64,000 nucleotides of DNA from Ruania halotolerans (GTDB lineage: Bacteria; Actinomycetota; Actinomycetes; Actinomycetales; Beutenbergiaceae), in assembly GCF_021049285.1 (NCBI RefSeq), contig NZ_CP088017.1:868001-932000 (forward strand), written 5' to 3'. Below are positions 24,782 to 32,965 of this stretch, piece after piece. Both the position numbers and the translations under genes were made by a program. The notes beneath the pieces were generated by a model, which had not been told where the DNA came from, did no database searches, and worked only from the letters and a program-made list of their open reading frames with translations. Each line of letters begins with the position of its first letter. Position 1 is the stretch's first letter.

Positions 24782-25001
24782 TCGCTGGTCGGAGTTGGCT
24801 GGAGTGGAGAAGGCGGCGCAGGGGAAGTCGTGGCGTGAATGGGCGGAAAGTGAGGATATGCCTCGTGCTGCAAGGAGCCCGTTGATCGAGTCATTCGAGG
24901 CTTGCAGGGGGTCGAACGTCGACGAACTGGCTGCGTTTCCGGACTAATCCGCAGTTGAGGTGCCATGGGTTAGGAGGCAGCGTATTGAATGACGACGATT
25001 T
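24782..25001. other. 220-bp intergenic region between converging glycosyltransferase genes
   Basis: A short plus-strand frame (24747-24947, 66 codons) crosses this gap, ending PLIESFEACRGSNVDELAAFPD. It lacks a ribosome site, overlaps the upstream gene and matches nothing I recognise, so it may be a remnant or chance. No clear terminator hairpin was found. Confidence 0.4.
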
Positions 25002-26039
25002 TCACGGGCTGACACCCATGCATAGCCGTTCGATCTGGTCGAACAGCGAGCGCCGGCCCTCCACCACTCGCGCCCACTCCCGGTTGGTGTCGACGGGTAC
25101 GCCGACTATGCCCGGTGTCGTCAGGGCAGCGGTGAGCGACTCCACCAGCGGCTCCGCGAGGAGTGTGACGCTTGCGCCGTCGGCGGCGAGCTCGCGGTAG
25201 ACGGGTAGGTCACCGAGCAGCACCGGCGCTCCCGACGCGATGGCCTCGACAACCGTCGTCGACCGCTGATCGGCGCGCGGCACCGACACGACGGCGTCGG
25301 CCGCTGCGAACAGATCGATCAAGTCATCGTGCGATTGACGTGGCAGCGTGAGCGTGGCGTCCGTGCGGTGCAGAACGATTCGGTTGCAACTCTCAGCCGT
25401 GGTATCGATCTCGACGAGGCGGAGATGCCTCCTTCTGGCATGGGCAGCGGTGAACGCACGGCGGATTTCCTCATGACGGTAGACAGCGCCCAGACCGCGT
25501 GGCGCGAGGACGATCAGGTGATGGTCCGACAGCCCAAGGCGGGCACGGATGGCCGTCCCGACGCCCTCGGCAGGCTCAGTTAGTGCGGTCTCCGCCACAC
25601 CCCACGAGCGGACCTCGGTGGTGACATCGACATCCGGCCAACTTCGCGCGATCGTCGTAGCCATCGCGCGTGACGTCGTCAGCACCAAGTCCGCCCGTCG
25701 AAGTATGAGAGAGGCCGCGCGGTGCCTGATGGTGGAACGGGTCGCTGCCGCGACCTCGCTGCCCCATGGGACCACGATGGTACGGGGTGCACGGCGAAGC
25801 AGCGCACCTAGCAGCCCGTGGGTGCCGAGGGAGTGCACGATGGAGATCGTGGGGCGCTTGCGCAGCCCCTCCGCAATCACTAGCGGTATGAGACGTCGGT
25901 GAGAGACCGCGCTTGCGGCCGTACTGAGCCCGACTGTGCGCACGTCCCAGCCACGCCGACGGAACTCTCCGACCCACAGCGCGGTGTGTGCCGAGGCCTG
26001 TGGCCCGACAATGCGGACGGATTTTGCGTCGCTCGCCAT
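25002..26039 (-). CDS. Glycosyltransferase, GT-B type (GT4/GT1-like)
   Basis: 345 residues. The N-terminal half is short (VRIVGPQASAHTALWVGEFRRRGWDVRTVGL, then ISIVHSLGTHGLLGALLRRAPRTIVVPWGSEV). The C-terminal half carries LIVLAPRGLGAVYRHEEIRRAFTAAH, DLIDLFAAADAVVSVPRADQRSTTVVEAIASGAPVLLGDLPVYREL and a closing helix, matching GT4 donor domains with the glutamate in TTVVEAIASG. The usual R-x-x-x-x-K after the first donor strand is less clear. It is the last gene of the minus-strand polysaccharide run, 2 bp after the epimerase-domain gene. Confidence 0.85.
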   Translation of the reverse strand: MASDAKSVRIVGPQASAHTALWVGEFRRRGWDVRTVGLSTAASAVSHRRLIPLVIAEGLRKRPTISIVHSLGTHGLLGALLRRAPRTIVVPWGSEVAAATRSTIRHRAASLILRRADLVLTTSRAMATTIARSWPDVDVTTEVRSWGVAETALTEPAEGVGTAIRARLGLSDHHLIVLAPRGLGAVYRHEEIRRAFTAAHARRRHLRLVEIDTTAESCNRIVLHRTDATLTLPRQSHDDLIDLFAAADAVVSVPRADQRSTTVVEAIASGAPVLLGDLPVYRELAADGASVTLLAEPLVESLTAALTTPGIVGVPVDTNREWARVVEGRRSLFDQIERLCMGVSP

Positions 26040-26041
26040 TC

Positions 26042-26941
26042 TTACTCCCTCGTGATGAGCAGTCGGTCGACGGCGAGCATGACGCGGGCGCGAAGGCGAG
26101 ACCGTAGTCGACGCTCATAGTCGTGGAACCTCCGGGCGTAGATGCCGAACTCCATGCCGTAGAGCTCTTCGAAGACGAGCAGCAGGGCGATGTGGAGCCG
26201 GTGGTAGTCGGGTGAGCTCGGTGATCGACCGAGCATGTCGTACCGCGAGTAGTAGCCGATGTCCCATCTCGGCAGCAGGTCGTTCAACCTTCGGGCGGTG
26301 CGGGCGGCGGCATCGCCGCCGAAGCGAAGATCGTAGTCGTGCAAACCGAGCAGTGCGAAGCCTGCGCCATTGAGGATGTGCGGCGCTGGTGTGGCCGGAC
26401 ACTCCTCAGGGAATGGCAGGCCATCGGCGTCATACGTGGTGCAGCCGCCGTCCTCGACCGGTCGCAGGAGATGGGCGATGGCCGCGTCGACCCGACTCCG
26501 CGCGACCGCCGCCTCGGCGGCTGGCAGCGCATCCGCACTCCTGAGCAGTGCGGACGTCGCGAGGCCCTGCGCCATCGCGGAGGACCATCCTGGCGCGACG
26601 CCGTAGCGAGCTACGCGGACCGGATACCGCCAGGAGCCGTCTTCCTGCTGGGCCGCCAGCAACTCGCGCACGGCGGCGGATATTGTGCCGCGGTTCGCCC
26701 TTGTGAGACCGTCGTCGAGCTGCAACCGTGCAAGAATCCGGAAGCAGGTGGCGACCGGGTGGAGGAACTCAGCGCCGTCGTCGCCGGGTAGTCGGACCAC
26801 GAGTGTGCCGGCGGCCAGGTGGGGCCCAAACACCGTGCAGTCGATGGGGTACAGGTCGTCCCACCGGGCCCTTGGTAGCACCCGGTACTGCGTGCCGGAG
26901 GCGAGGGCGCGCCGGATGAGGTGCCACAGTCGCGTCGTCAT
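26042..26941 (-). CDS. D-glucuronyl C5-epimerase C-terminal-domain protein
   Basis: 299 residues, no signal peptide. The all-helical domain matches the C5-epim_C pattern: FLHPVATCFRILARLQLDDG, LLAAQQEDGSWRYPV, GWSSAMAQGLATSALLRSA, HILNGAGFALLGLHDYDLRFGG, WDIGYYSRYDMLG and SPDYHRLHIALLLVFEELYG. In animals this domain converts glucuronate to iduronate in heparan precursors; some bacterial members act on glucuronan-type polymers. Its place between two glycosyltransferases suggests it modifies a uronic acid in the local polysaccharide. It lacks the N-terminal beta domain of the animal enzymes. A 4-base ATGA overlap joins it to the gene upstream. Confidence 0.82.
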   Translation of the reverse strand: MTTRLWHLIRRALASGTQYRVLPRARWDDLYPIDCTVFGPHLAAGTLVVRLPGDDGAEFLHPVATCFRILARLQLDDGLTRANRGTISAAVRELLAAQQEDGSWRYPVRVARYGVAPGWSSAMAQGLATSALLRSADALPAAEAAVARSRVDAAIAHLLRPVEDGGCTTYDADGLPFPEECPATPAPHILNGAGFALLGLHDYDLRFGGDAAARTARRLNDLLPRWDIGYYSRYDMLGRSPSSPDYHRLHIALLLVFEELYGMEFGIYARRFHDYERRLRSRLRARVMLAVDRLLITRE

Positions 26942-28086
26942 AGTTCGACGGCCCTCTGATAGATCTCTTCAACGGTGGAAACCGTCTTGGTGATGTCGAA
27001 CATCTCGAGCACGTGCGATCGACCTTGCCCACCCATGTGGTGGCGAGTCTCCGGGTCGTCGGCGAGACGTCGGATGGCTCCTGCGAGGGCGCCGTCATCA
27101 CCCGGGGGTACCAGCAATCCCGTGCTCCCATCGATAATGGTGTCGGGGAGGCCACCGACCCGGCTGCCGATCACGGGTCGGCGCATCAGGGAGGCCTCGA
27201 CCATCGTGTAGGACGCTGACTCGCTCAGTGATGGGTTCACCAAAATGTCCATTCCGGCGATGACGTCCGGCATGTCGGTCCGATGTCCCAGAAAGTGCAT
27301 GCGTCCGCCGTCGACCAGCGGCGCAGCGCGGCGTTCGAGCTCGCGTCGGTAGCTCCCATCGCCTACGAACTCGTCGCCGACGACGAAGAACCGCAGGCGC
27401 GCGTCCTGCTTCGCCAGCGAGAGAGCGGCGTCGATGAACACTTCGTGACCCTTGACCCCGATGTTCCTGAACGACTTCAGTCGCGTGGGGTACATGTGCG
27501 CGATGAGACCGACGGCGACATCGCTCGGCGTTAGCCCATAGCGGTCACGCAAGGGGGCGCCCGAGGTGGCCGGGTCAAACCGGTCGGTATGACAACCGTA
27601 GAAACTGACGGCGGTGTGCCGGGCACCGCGCTGGGCGTAGGTCTCTGCGAACTCGGTGCAGGATCCGACAAGTACCGTGTCCCAGCGCAGCGTCATTCGG
27701 TCGATCGCCGCGAGGGGGCGGCTCTGGAGGTGGACGGTGCCGGCAACCTGTGTCACTAGCCGCGGCGAGCGGCGGCCCCGCAGTATTATTCGCGCGAGAA
27801 TGAAGGACTTGAACAGGTGGGCGTGCACGATGTCCCAGGATCCGCCGCGCATGAGGGCGCCCAGGTCACGGAACGCGCGAACGTGCCGACGCCAGTCCCT
27901 TGGGTGATAGCCACGGAATGGGATCACGTGCACGGCGGTCCCCGCCTGCGTCAGCCGCTCCTTGACCGTGCCCTCGCCGGGCACCACGGCCTCGATATAG
28001 TATCCGCGCCGAGCGAGCTCCGTGACCTGATCGACGAACCACGATGCCCCGTCGGCCGTTCCGCACACCTGTAGTACCCGCATCAT
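26938..28086 (-). CDS. Glycosyltransferase family 4
   Basis: 382 residues from the first of two adjacent ATGs (28086), with AAGGAG 7 bases upstream. The acceptor half begins MRVLQVCGTADGASWFVDQVTELARRGYYIEAVVPGEG. The donor half has AVSFYGCHTDRFDP, VGLIAHMYPTRLKSFRNIGVKGHEVFIDAALSL, RFFVVGDEFVGDGSYRREL, LGHRTDMPDVIAGMDILVNPSLSESASYTMVEASLMRRPVIGSRVGGLPDTIIDGSTGLLVPPGD (complete E-x7-E region) and a closing helix. Its 5' end overlaps the 3' end of the upstream polymerase/ligase frame by 221 bases, far more than any other junction in this operon. Confidence 0.93.
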   Translation of the reverse strand: MMRVLQVCGTADGASWFVDQVTELARRGYYIEAVVPGEGTVKERLTQAGTAVHVIPFRGYHPRDWRRHVRAFRDLGALMRGGSWDIVHAHLFKSFILARIILRGRRSPRLVTQVAGTVHLQSRPLAAIDRMTLRWDTVLVGSCTEFAETYAQRGARHTAVSFYGCHTDRFDPATSGAPLRDRYGLTPSDVAVGLIAHMYPTRLKSFRNIGVKGHEVFIDAALSLAKQDARLRFFVVGDEFVGDGSYRRELERRAAPLVDGGRMHFLGHRTDMPDVIAGMDILVNPSLSESASYTMVEASLMRRPVIGSRVGGLPDTIIDGSTGLLVPPGDDGALAGAIRRLADDPETRHHMGGQGRSHVLEMFDITKTVSTVEEIYQRAVEL

Positions 28087-29263
28087 GTCGGGACTCCTTC
28101 TCCTTCTGCTCGCGCAGGCCCAACAGGGTCGCGAGCGGGACGATCGTAACCGGCGTGAGCAGCGGCTCACCGAAGATCGAGCACACGGCGGCCGCGGTGA
28201 GAGCCAGCACGACGGCGAGGTCGATGCTCGAGCCGCCACGCCGCAGTGCTCGGACACGGCGCCGCCAAGCGGTGGCGACCGCCCCGAGCACCAGGAGGCC
28301 GATCGGGATGCCGAAGCCGGCAAGCAACGACAGGTAGGTGTTGTGCACGAACGTGTACCCCGCTGGCCCGCCCTGCTGCTCAATGGCCAGCGGCAGCGCG
28401 TGGATCCCGCTGCCGAGCAGCGGCATGTCGGAGATGATGCCGAGTGAGGACTCCCACAGGCTGAGCCGTGCGGACGAGGACGGGTCGAGACTGCCGTTGA
28501 TGGTCGTGAACTCGATGCGGTCGCGCACGGAACTCGGTATGGCCAGCGTCAGCGGTGTCGCGAGCACAGCGACGGCGACAGCGACGGCGACCCTACGCCG
28601 TGTTGCAATGAGGACGAGGAGCATGGCCGCAAGGGCGAGGTAGCCGCTGCGCGAGAAGGTGAGGAGCAGAGCGCCCGTGCACAGGGCGCCCGTGACTAGG
28701 TGTAGGGCCGAGCGGGTCTCCGAGAACATCCCCGCCAACGCGACTGCGAGGCCGACGAGGAATACCAGTGCGAGCGCGTTCGCGTTGAGCCACTGGCCGC
28801 TCGTCGCCACGTCTACCCAGGCATACCGGGCTTGCGTCCCGAGCCGCGGTACCGCGTAGGCGAGGTAGCCGACCGCGAGAGCGGCGGTTCCCAGCAGCAG
28901 CACACGTACCGCGCTGTACGGGTCAAGTCGGCGCGCGACCTCGGTCGCGGTGATCCAGGCGGTGAGGATCGTGACACCGAGGAGGACGAGAACGTCAAGC
29001 TTGCCAGGGTGCAGCCAGGCAGTCACCAAGATCTGCAACGGGATCAGCACATGGAGGACGACGAGGAGTGTGCGTGGCTTGGCGGCGGGCTTCGCGATTG
29101 GGGTCAGGCTCATGACGAGACCGGCTGCCACGAGCAGACTCGCCGCTAGGTACGGTCCTGCCGTTGAGGTGCCCGCCGTCGCCGCCGTCGCCATCACGAG
29201 GAGCAAGGGAACGAGGCGCAGTAAAGCGCGCGAGCCTCGCAGCGGTTCCGCACCGACGCTCAC
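27866..29263 (-). CDS. O-antigen ligase / polymerase-like membrane protein (Wzy/WaaL)
   Basis: 465 residues with about ten hydrophobic helices. The Wzy_C region is seen in LTFSRSGYLALAAMLLVL, SSARLSLWESSLGIISDMPLLGSGIHALPL and TFVHNTYLSLLAGFGIPIGLLVLG. It should polymerise or ligate lipid-linked repeat units outside the membrane. The last 75 or so residues (after LLGLREQKEKE) are Arg/Gly-rich, have no membrane or family character, and lie wholly within the next gene in another frame, so the normal stop may have been lost. GTG start; 4-base GTGA overlap with the flippase gene. Confidence 0.88.
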   Translation of the reverse strand: MSVGAEPLRGSRALLRLVPLLLVMATAATAGTSTAGPYLAASLLVAAGLVMSLTPIAKPAAKPRTLLVVLHVLIPLQILVTAWLHPGKLDVLVLLGVTILTAWITATEVARRLDPYSAVRVLLLGTAALAVGYLAYAVPRLGTQARYAWVDVATSGQWLNANALALVFLVGLAVALAGMFSETRSALHLVTGALCTGALLLTFSRSGYLALAAMLLVLIATRRRVAVAVAVAVLATPLTLAIPSSVRDRIEFTTINGSLDPSSSARLSLWESSLGIISDMPLLGSGIHALPLAIEQQGGPAGYTFVHNTYLSLLAGFGIPIGLLVLGAVATAWRRRVRALRRGGSSIDLAVVLALTAAAVCSIFGEPLLTPVTIVPLATLLGLREQKEKESRHDAGTTGVRNGRRGIVVRRSGHGARSARILYRGRGARRGHGQGAADAGGDRRARDPIPWLSPKGLASARSRVP

Positions 29264-30585
29264 TCGGCCACCCTATCCCGTAGCCGCGCGGAGCAGATGA
29301 CGACGAACATCGTCGTGTAACCCGCGGAGATCGCCAGCGCCCCGCCGATGGCTCCGAGCGACGGGGTCGCTGCTAACTGCACTCCGACGCTGACGACGAC
29401 CGCGAGAAGGCTCGCCCACAGGACGAGCCGGTATCGAGAGCGCGAAATGAGGTAGCTCTGGACGACCCGTGCGTAGGAGAAGAGCACGACACCCGGCACC
29501 ATGATCTGGAGAACCCGCGCCGCGCCGGAATAGTTGGTGCCGTAGAGCAGGGGCACGAGCCACGGAGCGGCTAGCGCGGCCACCGCGCCGACGGCCGCTG
29601 CGAGGGCCGCAATCCGGAGGGCGTTGTGGCGCACCGCTGTCGGCGACGTTTCCGAGCTGTAGTACCGGGGCAGCAGCACCGTGCCGGCCGCGACCGGAAG
29701 CACGAGCAGGAGATCAGCCACGGGTGAGGCCACGGCGAGGATCCCCACCGCCGCTGTGCCCGACAACGCTTGGAGAAGCGGGACCTGCATACGCATGAAG
29801 AGCGCCTGCGAGATGGTGATAGACCGCGTCCGGGAGGCCGTGTGAGCTACCGCGGATGTGCGATCGGTGCGCAGGTCGTGTGGATGGCGGCGGACCACCC
29901 ACACGAAGCAGAGGAGTGCCACCAGGTATCCGGCGAGAAACGCCACTTGGTATGCCGCGACGCCTGCTTGCCCCACGGCCGCGATCACCATGGTCGCCAG
30001 TAGGTAGATCGCGGCGTTCATGAGCGTGCCCGCCACCCAAACCCACCAGCGGCGCAGTCCCAGGATCGCGTTGCCGTAGAGCTGGACGGCCACCACGGGC
30101 GGGATCGAGATGAGGCAGATGGCGAGCTGTGGCGTGCTCAGCCCCAAAATGCCGATCCGGGCTAGGAGCACAGTTGTGACGAGCACAACGATGAGGCCGG
30201 TGATGACGACGATGCGCCGCATGATGAGCCCGAACACCTCGGCGCGCTGATCCCGATTCGCAGTGCGCAAGGCAGCTGTCTCCAGGCCAGCGCTCACGAC
30301 GATCGCTGGTACCGCCGTCAACGTGAGCGCGACGGCATAGACACCACGATCCTCTGGCACCATCGACCGTGCGAGCACCACGCCGACCAGCACCGAGAGC
30401 GCCATCGCGAAGTAGCGGGACAGCGTAACGCGTGCGATGGCGCGGGGGCTGCCGGAGTCGGTCTCGGTGAGGTGCGCCGGGAGCGGATCGATGTTCGAGA
30501 CACGGTCCGAGGCAGGTTCGGGTTCGTGGGCAGGTGCGGCGGCTTGGCCCGGGGCATCCCGCCGTCGCGAGCGGCGGGCGATCAC
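29260..30585 (-). CDS. Polysaccharide flippase (Wzx/MATE-like)
   Basis: 441 residues from the GTG at 30585, whose GTGA overlaps the stop of the acetyltransferase gene. The frame continues upstream but only inside that gene. After about 55 polar residues come some 12 hydrophobic helices; the first, VTLSRYFAMALSVLVGVVLARSMVPEDRGVYAVALTL, is the conserved Wzx/PST start. Later helices include LATMVIAAVGQAGVAAYQVAFLAGYLVALL and ARVLQIMVPGVVLFSYARVVQSYLISRSRYRL. It should flip the undecaprenyl-linked repeat unit across the membrane. The polar N-terminal tail is longer than typical. Confidence 0.92.
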   Translation of the reverse strand: MIARRSRRRDAPGQAAAPAHEPEPASDRVSNIDPLPAHLTETDSGSPRAIARVTLSRYFAMALSVLVGVVLARSMVPEDRGVYAVALTLTAVPAIVVSAGLETAALRTANRDQRAEVFGLIMRRIVVITGLIVVLVTTVLLARIGILGLSTPQLAICLISIPPVVAVQLYGNAILGLRRWWVWVAGTLMNAAIYLLATMVIAAVGQAGVAAYQVAFLAGYLVALLCFVWVVRRHPHDLRTDRTSAVAHTASRTRSITISQALFMRMQVPLLQALSGTAAVGILAVASPVADLLLVLPVAAGTVLLPRYYSSETSPTAVRHNALRIAALAAAVGAVAALAAPWLVPLLYGTNYSGAARVLQIMVPGVVLFSYARVVQSYLISRSRYRLVLWASLLAVVVSVGVQLAATPSLGAIGGALAISAGYTTMFVVICSARLRDRVAE

Positions 30586-31223
30586 CGCGCAGGCACCCCC
30601 TTGACGGTCGCGGAACTGGCTACATTTCGTACCACGACTGCCCCGGCACCTATGGTTGCATTTGGTCCCAGGCGGAGATTCTGCAATATGGTTGCATTGG
30701 CTCCGATGTAGCAGGAATCGCCGATCCGAACGCCACCCGAGATGCATGCAGCAGGATTTATCCTGGTGTAAGAACCGACCTCAGAGTCGTGTCCTATGGT
30801 CACGTTCTGATCGATCTGCACGTGTTCGCCGACGGTGATTTCGACACTCAGCCGGGCCCCGGCGGCAATAACGCACCCGGGCCGTATCTCAACACTGCCT
30901 CCGATCGTGGCGTCAGGGTGGATCGCGGTACCGAACGAACACGCCGGTGGTAGTTGCCCGACCAGACGCTCGCGTACCTGCGGGCTACCGACGGCCACGA
31001 TGACACTGACCGAGGATCCTGCTGCTTCAATTGCAGCATTGATCGCACCTAGATAGGGCGTCTCCGCACGCCGGAGTGACTCGAGCGAGAGGTCGGAGGG
31101 AGCGTCGTCGGCTACGCCAAGTAGTCGCCAGGCTGGTCGCACTACGTTGGCGGCTCGGATGATCTCGACCACTTCGCGTCCGAAACCGCCAGCGCCGATG
31201 ATGATCAGTGGCCGAGGCTGCAT
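30582..31223 (-). CDS. PglD/NeuD-family sugar O/N-acetyltransferase
   Basis: 213 residues. An N-terminal Rossmann-like PglD domain (PLIIIGAGGFGREVVEIIRAAN, PYLGAINAAIE, SVIVAVGSPQVRERLV) precedes a left-handed beta-helix of hexapeptide repeats (FGTAIHPDATIGGSVEIRPGCVIAAGARLSVEITVGEHVQIDQNVTIGHDSEVG and on). The His in TIGHDSEVG fits the acetyl-CoA-dependent catalytic base. PglD acetylates the C4 amine of UDP-4-amino sugars. Flanking PglC-, PglE- and PglF-like genes support that role. It starts directly after the PglC-like stop. Whether the product is diNAc-bacillosamine or a close relative is not determined. Confidence 0.88.
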   Translation of the reverse strand: MQPRPLIIIGAGGFGREVVEIIRAANVVRPAWRLLGVADDAPSDLSLESLRRAETPYLGAINAAIEAAGSSVSVIVAVGSPQVRERLVGQLPPACSFGTAIHPDATIGGSVEIRPGCVIAAGARLSVEITVGEHVQIDQNVTIGHDSEVGSYTRINPAACISGGVRIGDSCYIGANATILQNLRLGPNATIGAGAVVVRNVASSATVKGVPAR

Positions 31224-31832
31224 CTACTTTTCCACGCCTTCGCCGGCCCGGAACCTCGGCATCGTTGCTTCCCCGGGAGCGGCGATGCCGCGACGTTGAA
31301 AGACGCGCAGCGTGGTGAGGCCGAGGATGTGGAGGTCGCGGCGCAGACTGTGCTTGTCCACATAGTCGAGATCGAACGTGAACCGAGCTGACCAACTGAT
31401 CGCGTTGCGCCCCATGACCTGAGCGAGACCGGTGAGTCCAGGTTTGACCTCGTGACGACGTGCCTGCTCGGGCGTGTACTCATCGAGGTACTGCATCAGG
31501 AGCGGTCGAGGGCCGACCAGACTCATATCCCCTCGGATCACGTTCAGTAGGGCAGGTAATTCGTCGATGCTCGTGGCCCTGAGGAACCGTCCGACTGAGG
31601 TGAGGCGGGAGGCGTCATCGGTCGCGCCGGAGGGACCCGCTGGGCGCATGGTGCGCAGTTTGATCATCTCGAAGGGCTTCCCCAGAAGGCCTGGTCGTTG
31701 CTGCCGGAAGAACACGGGTGGCCCCATGCTCACTCGGACGGCAACCGCAGCGAGCGCCTGGATAGGTGACGTGAGCACGAAGGCGGGGATTGCGACAGCG
31801 AGGTCGAGAAATCGCTTGCCGGTATAGCTCAT
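31224..31832 (-). CDS. PglC-like initiating phosphoglycosyl transferase
   Basis: 202 residues, the compact monotopic bacterial sugar-transferase form. A re-entrant hydrophobic helix (about 8-32) is followed by VFFRQQRPGLLGKPFEMIKLRTMR, RLTSVGRFLRATSIDELPALLNVIRGDMSLVGPRPLLMQYL, HEVKPGLTGLAQVMGRNAISW and YVDKHSLRRDLHILGLTTLRVF. The Asp-Glu pair in SIDELP is the catalytic dyad. It moves a sugar-1-phosphate from a UDP-sugar onto undecaprenyl phosphate, starting repeat-unit assembly. It overlaps the aminotransferase gene by 4 bases and directly abuts the PglD-like gene. Confidence 0.93.
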   Translation of the reverse strand: MSYTGKRFLDLAVAIPAFVLTSPIQALAAVAVRVSMGPPVFFRQQRPGLLGKPFEMIKLRTMRPAGPSGATDDASRLTSVGRFLRATSIDELPALLNVIRGDMSLVGPRPLLMQYLDEYTPEQARRHEVKPGLTGLAQVMGRNAISWSARFTFDLDYVDKHSLRRDLHILGLTTLRVFQRRGIAAPGEATMPRFRAGEGVEK

Positions 31833-32965
31833 CCTGATGCTCCAGCGAGTTGCCCGGTCAGCTGCTCACAGACTCGGGCGACGTCATCATCGGCCAGAGC
31901 CGACCCGCTCGGTAGGGCGAGACCACGCACGAACAGGTCGTCCACTACGCCACTGCCGACGAACTGAGTGCCCGCGAACACTGGTTGGAGGTGCATGGGT
32001 TTCCACAGATGCCTGGCCTCGATACCGGAGTCGCCGAGAGTAGCGATGACTTCGGTGACGTCGACGGCGGGATCCTCGACAACCAGCGTGGTCAACCAGC
32101 AATTGTCATCCTCATGCGCCCGCCCCGGCTCCTCGCCCAGGAAGCGCACCGGCAGGTCCGCGAGCGCACTGATGTACATCTCCCGAATCTCACGCCGCCG
32201 CGCGATCATCGAATCGAGTCGGGTGAGCTGCCCCCGTCCCAGGGCGGCGAGCACGTTGGAGAGCCGGTAGTTGTAGCCAATCTCGGTGTGCTCGTACCAC
32301 GGCATCGGTTCCCGGGCCTGGGTGGAGAGCTTGCGAGCGTGCGTGATCAAGTCGCCGTCATCACTGAGCAGCATGCCGCCACCGGAGGTGGTCATGATCT
32401 TGTTGCCGTTGAAAGACAGTGCCGCGGCCCGGCCGAATGACCCGGCGGCGCGGCCTCGGTAGGTGGCCCCAAGCGCCTCGGCGGCGTCTTCCAGCAGCGG
32501 CACGCCCCGCTCAGCAAGGGCGGGCTCGATCTCGGCATAGTCGCAGGCACGGCCGAACAGGTCCACCATCATGGCGGCGACCACTTCCCGGCCCTCGGCA
32601 CGGAGGGTGTCCACCGCGTCGATCAGCAGTGCTGGATCCACGTTGCCGTCCCCGGCGCGGCTGTCCACGAACACCGGCTCCGCGCCGGTGTAGGCCACGG
32701 CGTTGGCCGAGGCGGCAAAGGTCATGCTCGGCAGCACCACCACGGTACCCGGGCGGGCGCCCAGGTGGACCAGGGCCAGGTGCAGCGCGGCGGTGCCCGA
32801 GGAGAGCGCCAAGGCGTGGCGGACCCCGACTCGTTCGGCGACCTCGGCCTCGAAGGCATCCACGTGCGGACCCAGCGGTGCAATCCAACCGGAGCGGACG
32901 GCGTCGAGCACGAACTGCTCCTCGATCTCCGTGACGTCGGGCTGCGAAAGGAGGATCCGGCTCAC
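31829..32965 (-). CDS. PglE-like DegT/DnrJ/EryC1 sugar aminotransferase
   Basis: 378 residues. The PLP-fold markers are LSQPDVTEIEEQFVLDAVRSGWIAPLGPHVDAFEAEVAERVGVRHALALSSGTAALHLAL, EDAAEALGATYRGRAAG (cofactor Asp), SFNGNKIMTTSGGGMLLSDD (Schiff-base Lys in NGNK) and EIGYNYRLSNVLAALGRGQL. The SWIAPLGP opening and NGNK motif are typical of PglE-type UDP-4-keto-sugar aminotransferases. It would aminate the product of the adjacent PglF-like dehydratase. GTG start overlapping the dehydratase stop by 4 bases. Confidence 0.93.
   Translation of the reverse strand: MSRILLSQPDVTEIEEQFVLDAVRSGWIAPLGPHVDAFEAEVAERVGVRHALALSSGTAALHLALVHLGARPGTVVVLPSMTFAASANAVAYTGAEPVFVDSRAGDGNVDPALLIDAVDTLRAEGREVVAAMMVDLFGRACDYAEIEPALAERGVPLLEDAAEALGATYRGRAAGSFGRAAALSFNGNKIMTTSGGGMLLSDDGDLITHARKLSTQAREPMPWYEHTEIGYNYRLSNVLAALGRGQLTRLDSMIARRREIREMYISALADLPVRFLGEEPGRAHEDDNCWLTTLVVEDPAVDVTEVIATLGDSGIEARHLWKPMHLQPVFAGTQFVGSGVVDDLFVRGLALPSGSALADDDVARVCEQLTGQLAGASG

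Noticed and set aside
24747-24947. Small 66-codon plus-strand frame after the glycosyltransferase
   Set aside because: No ribosome site, overlaps the upstream gene and no recognisable family; kept only as a note on the gap.
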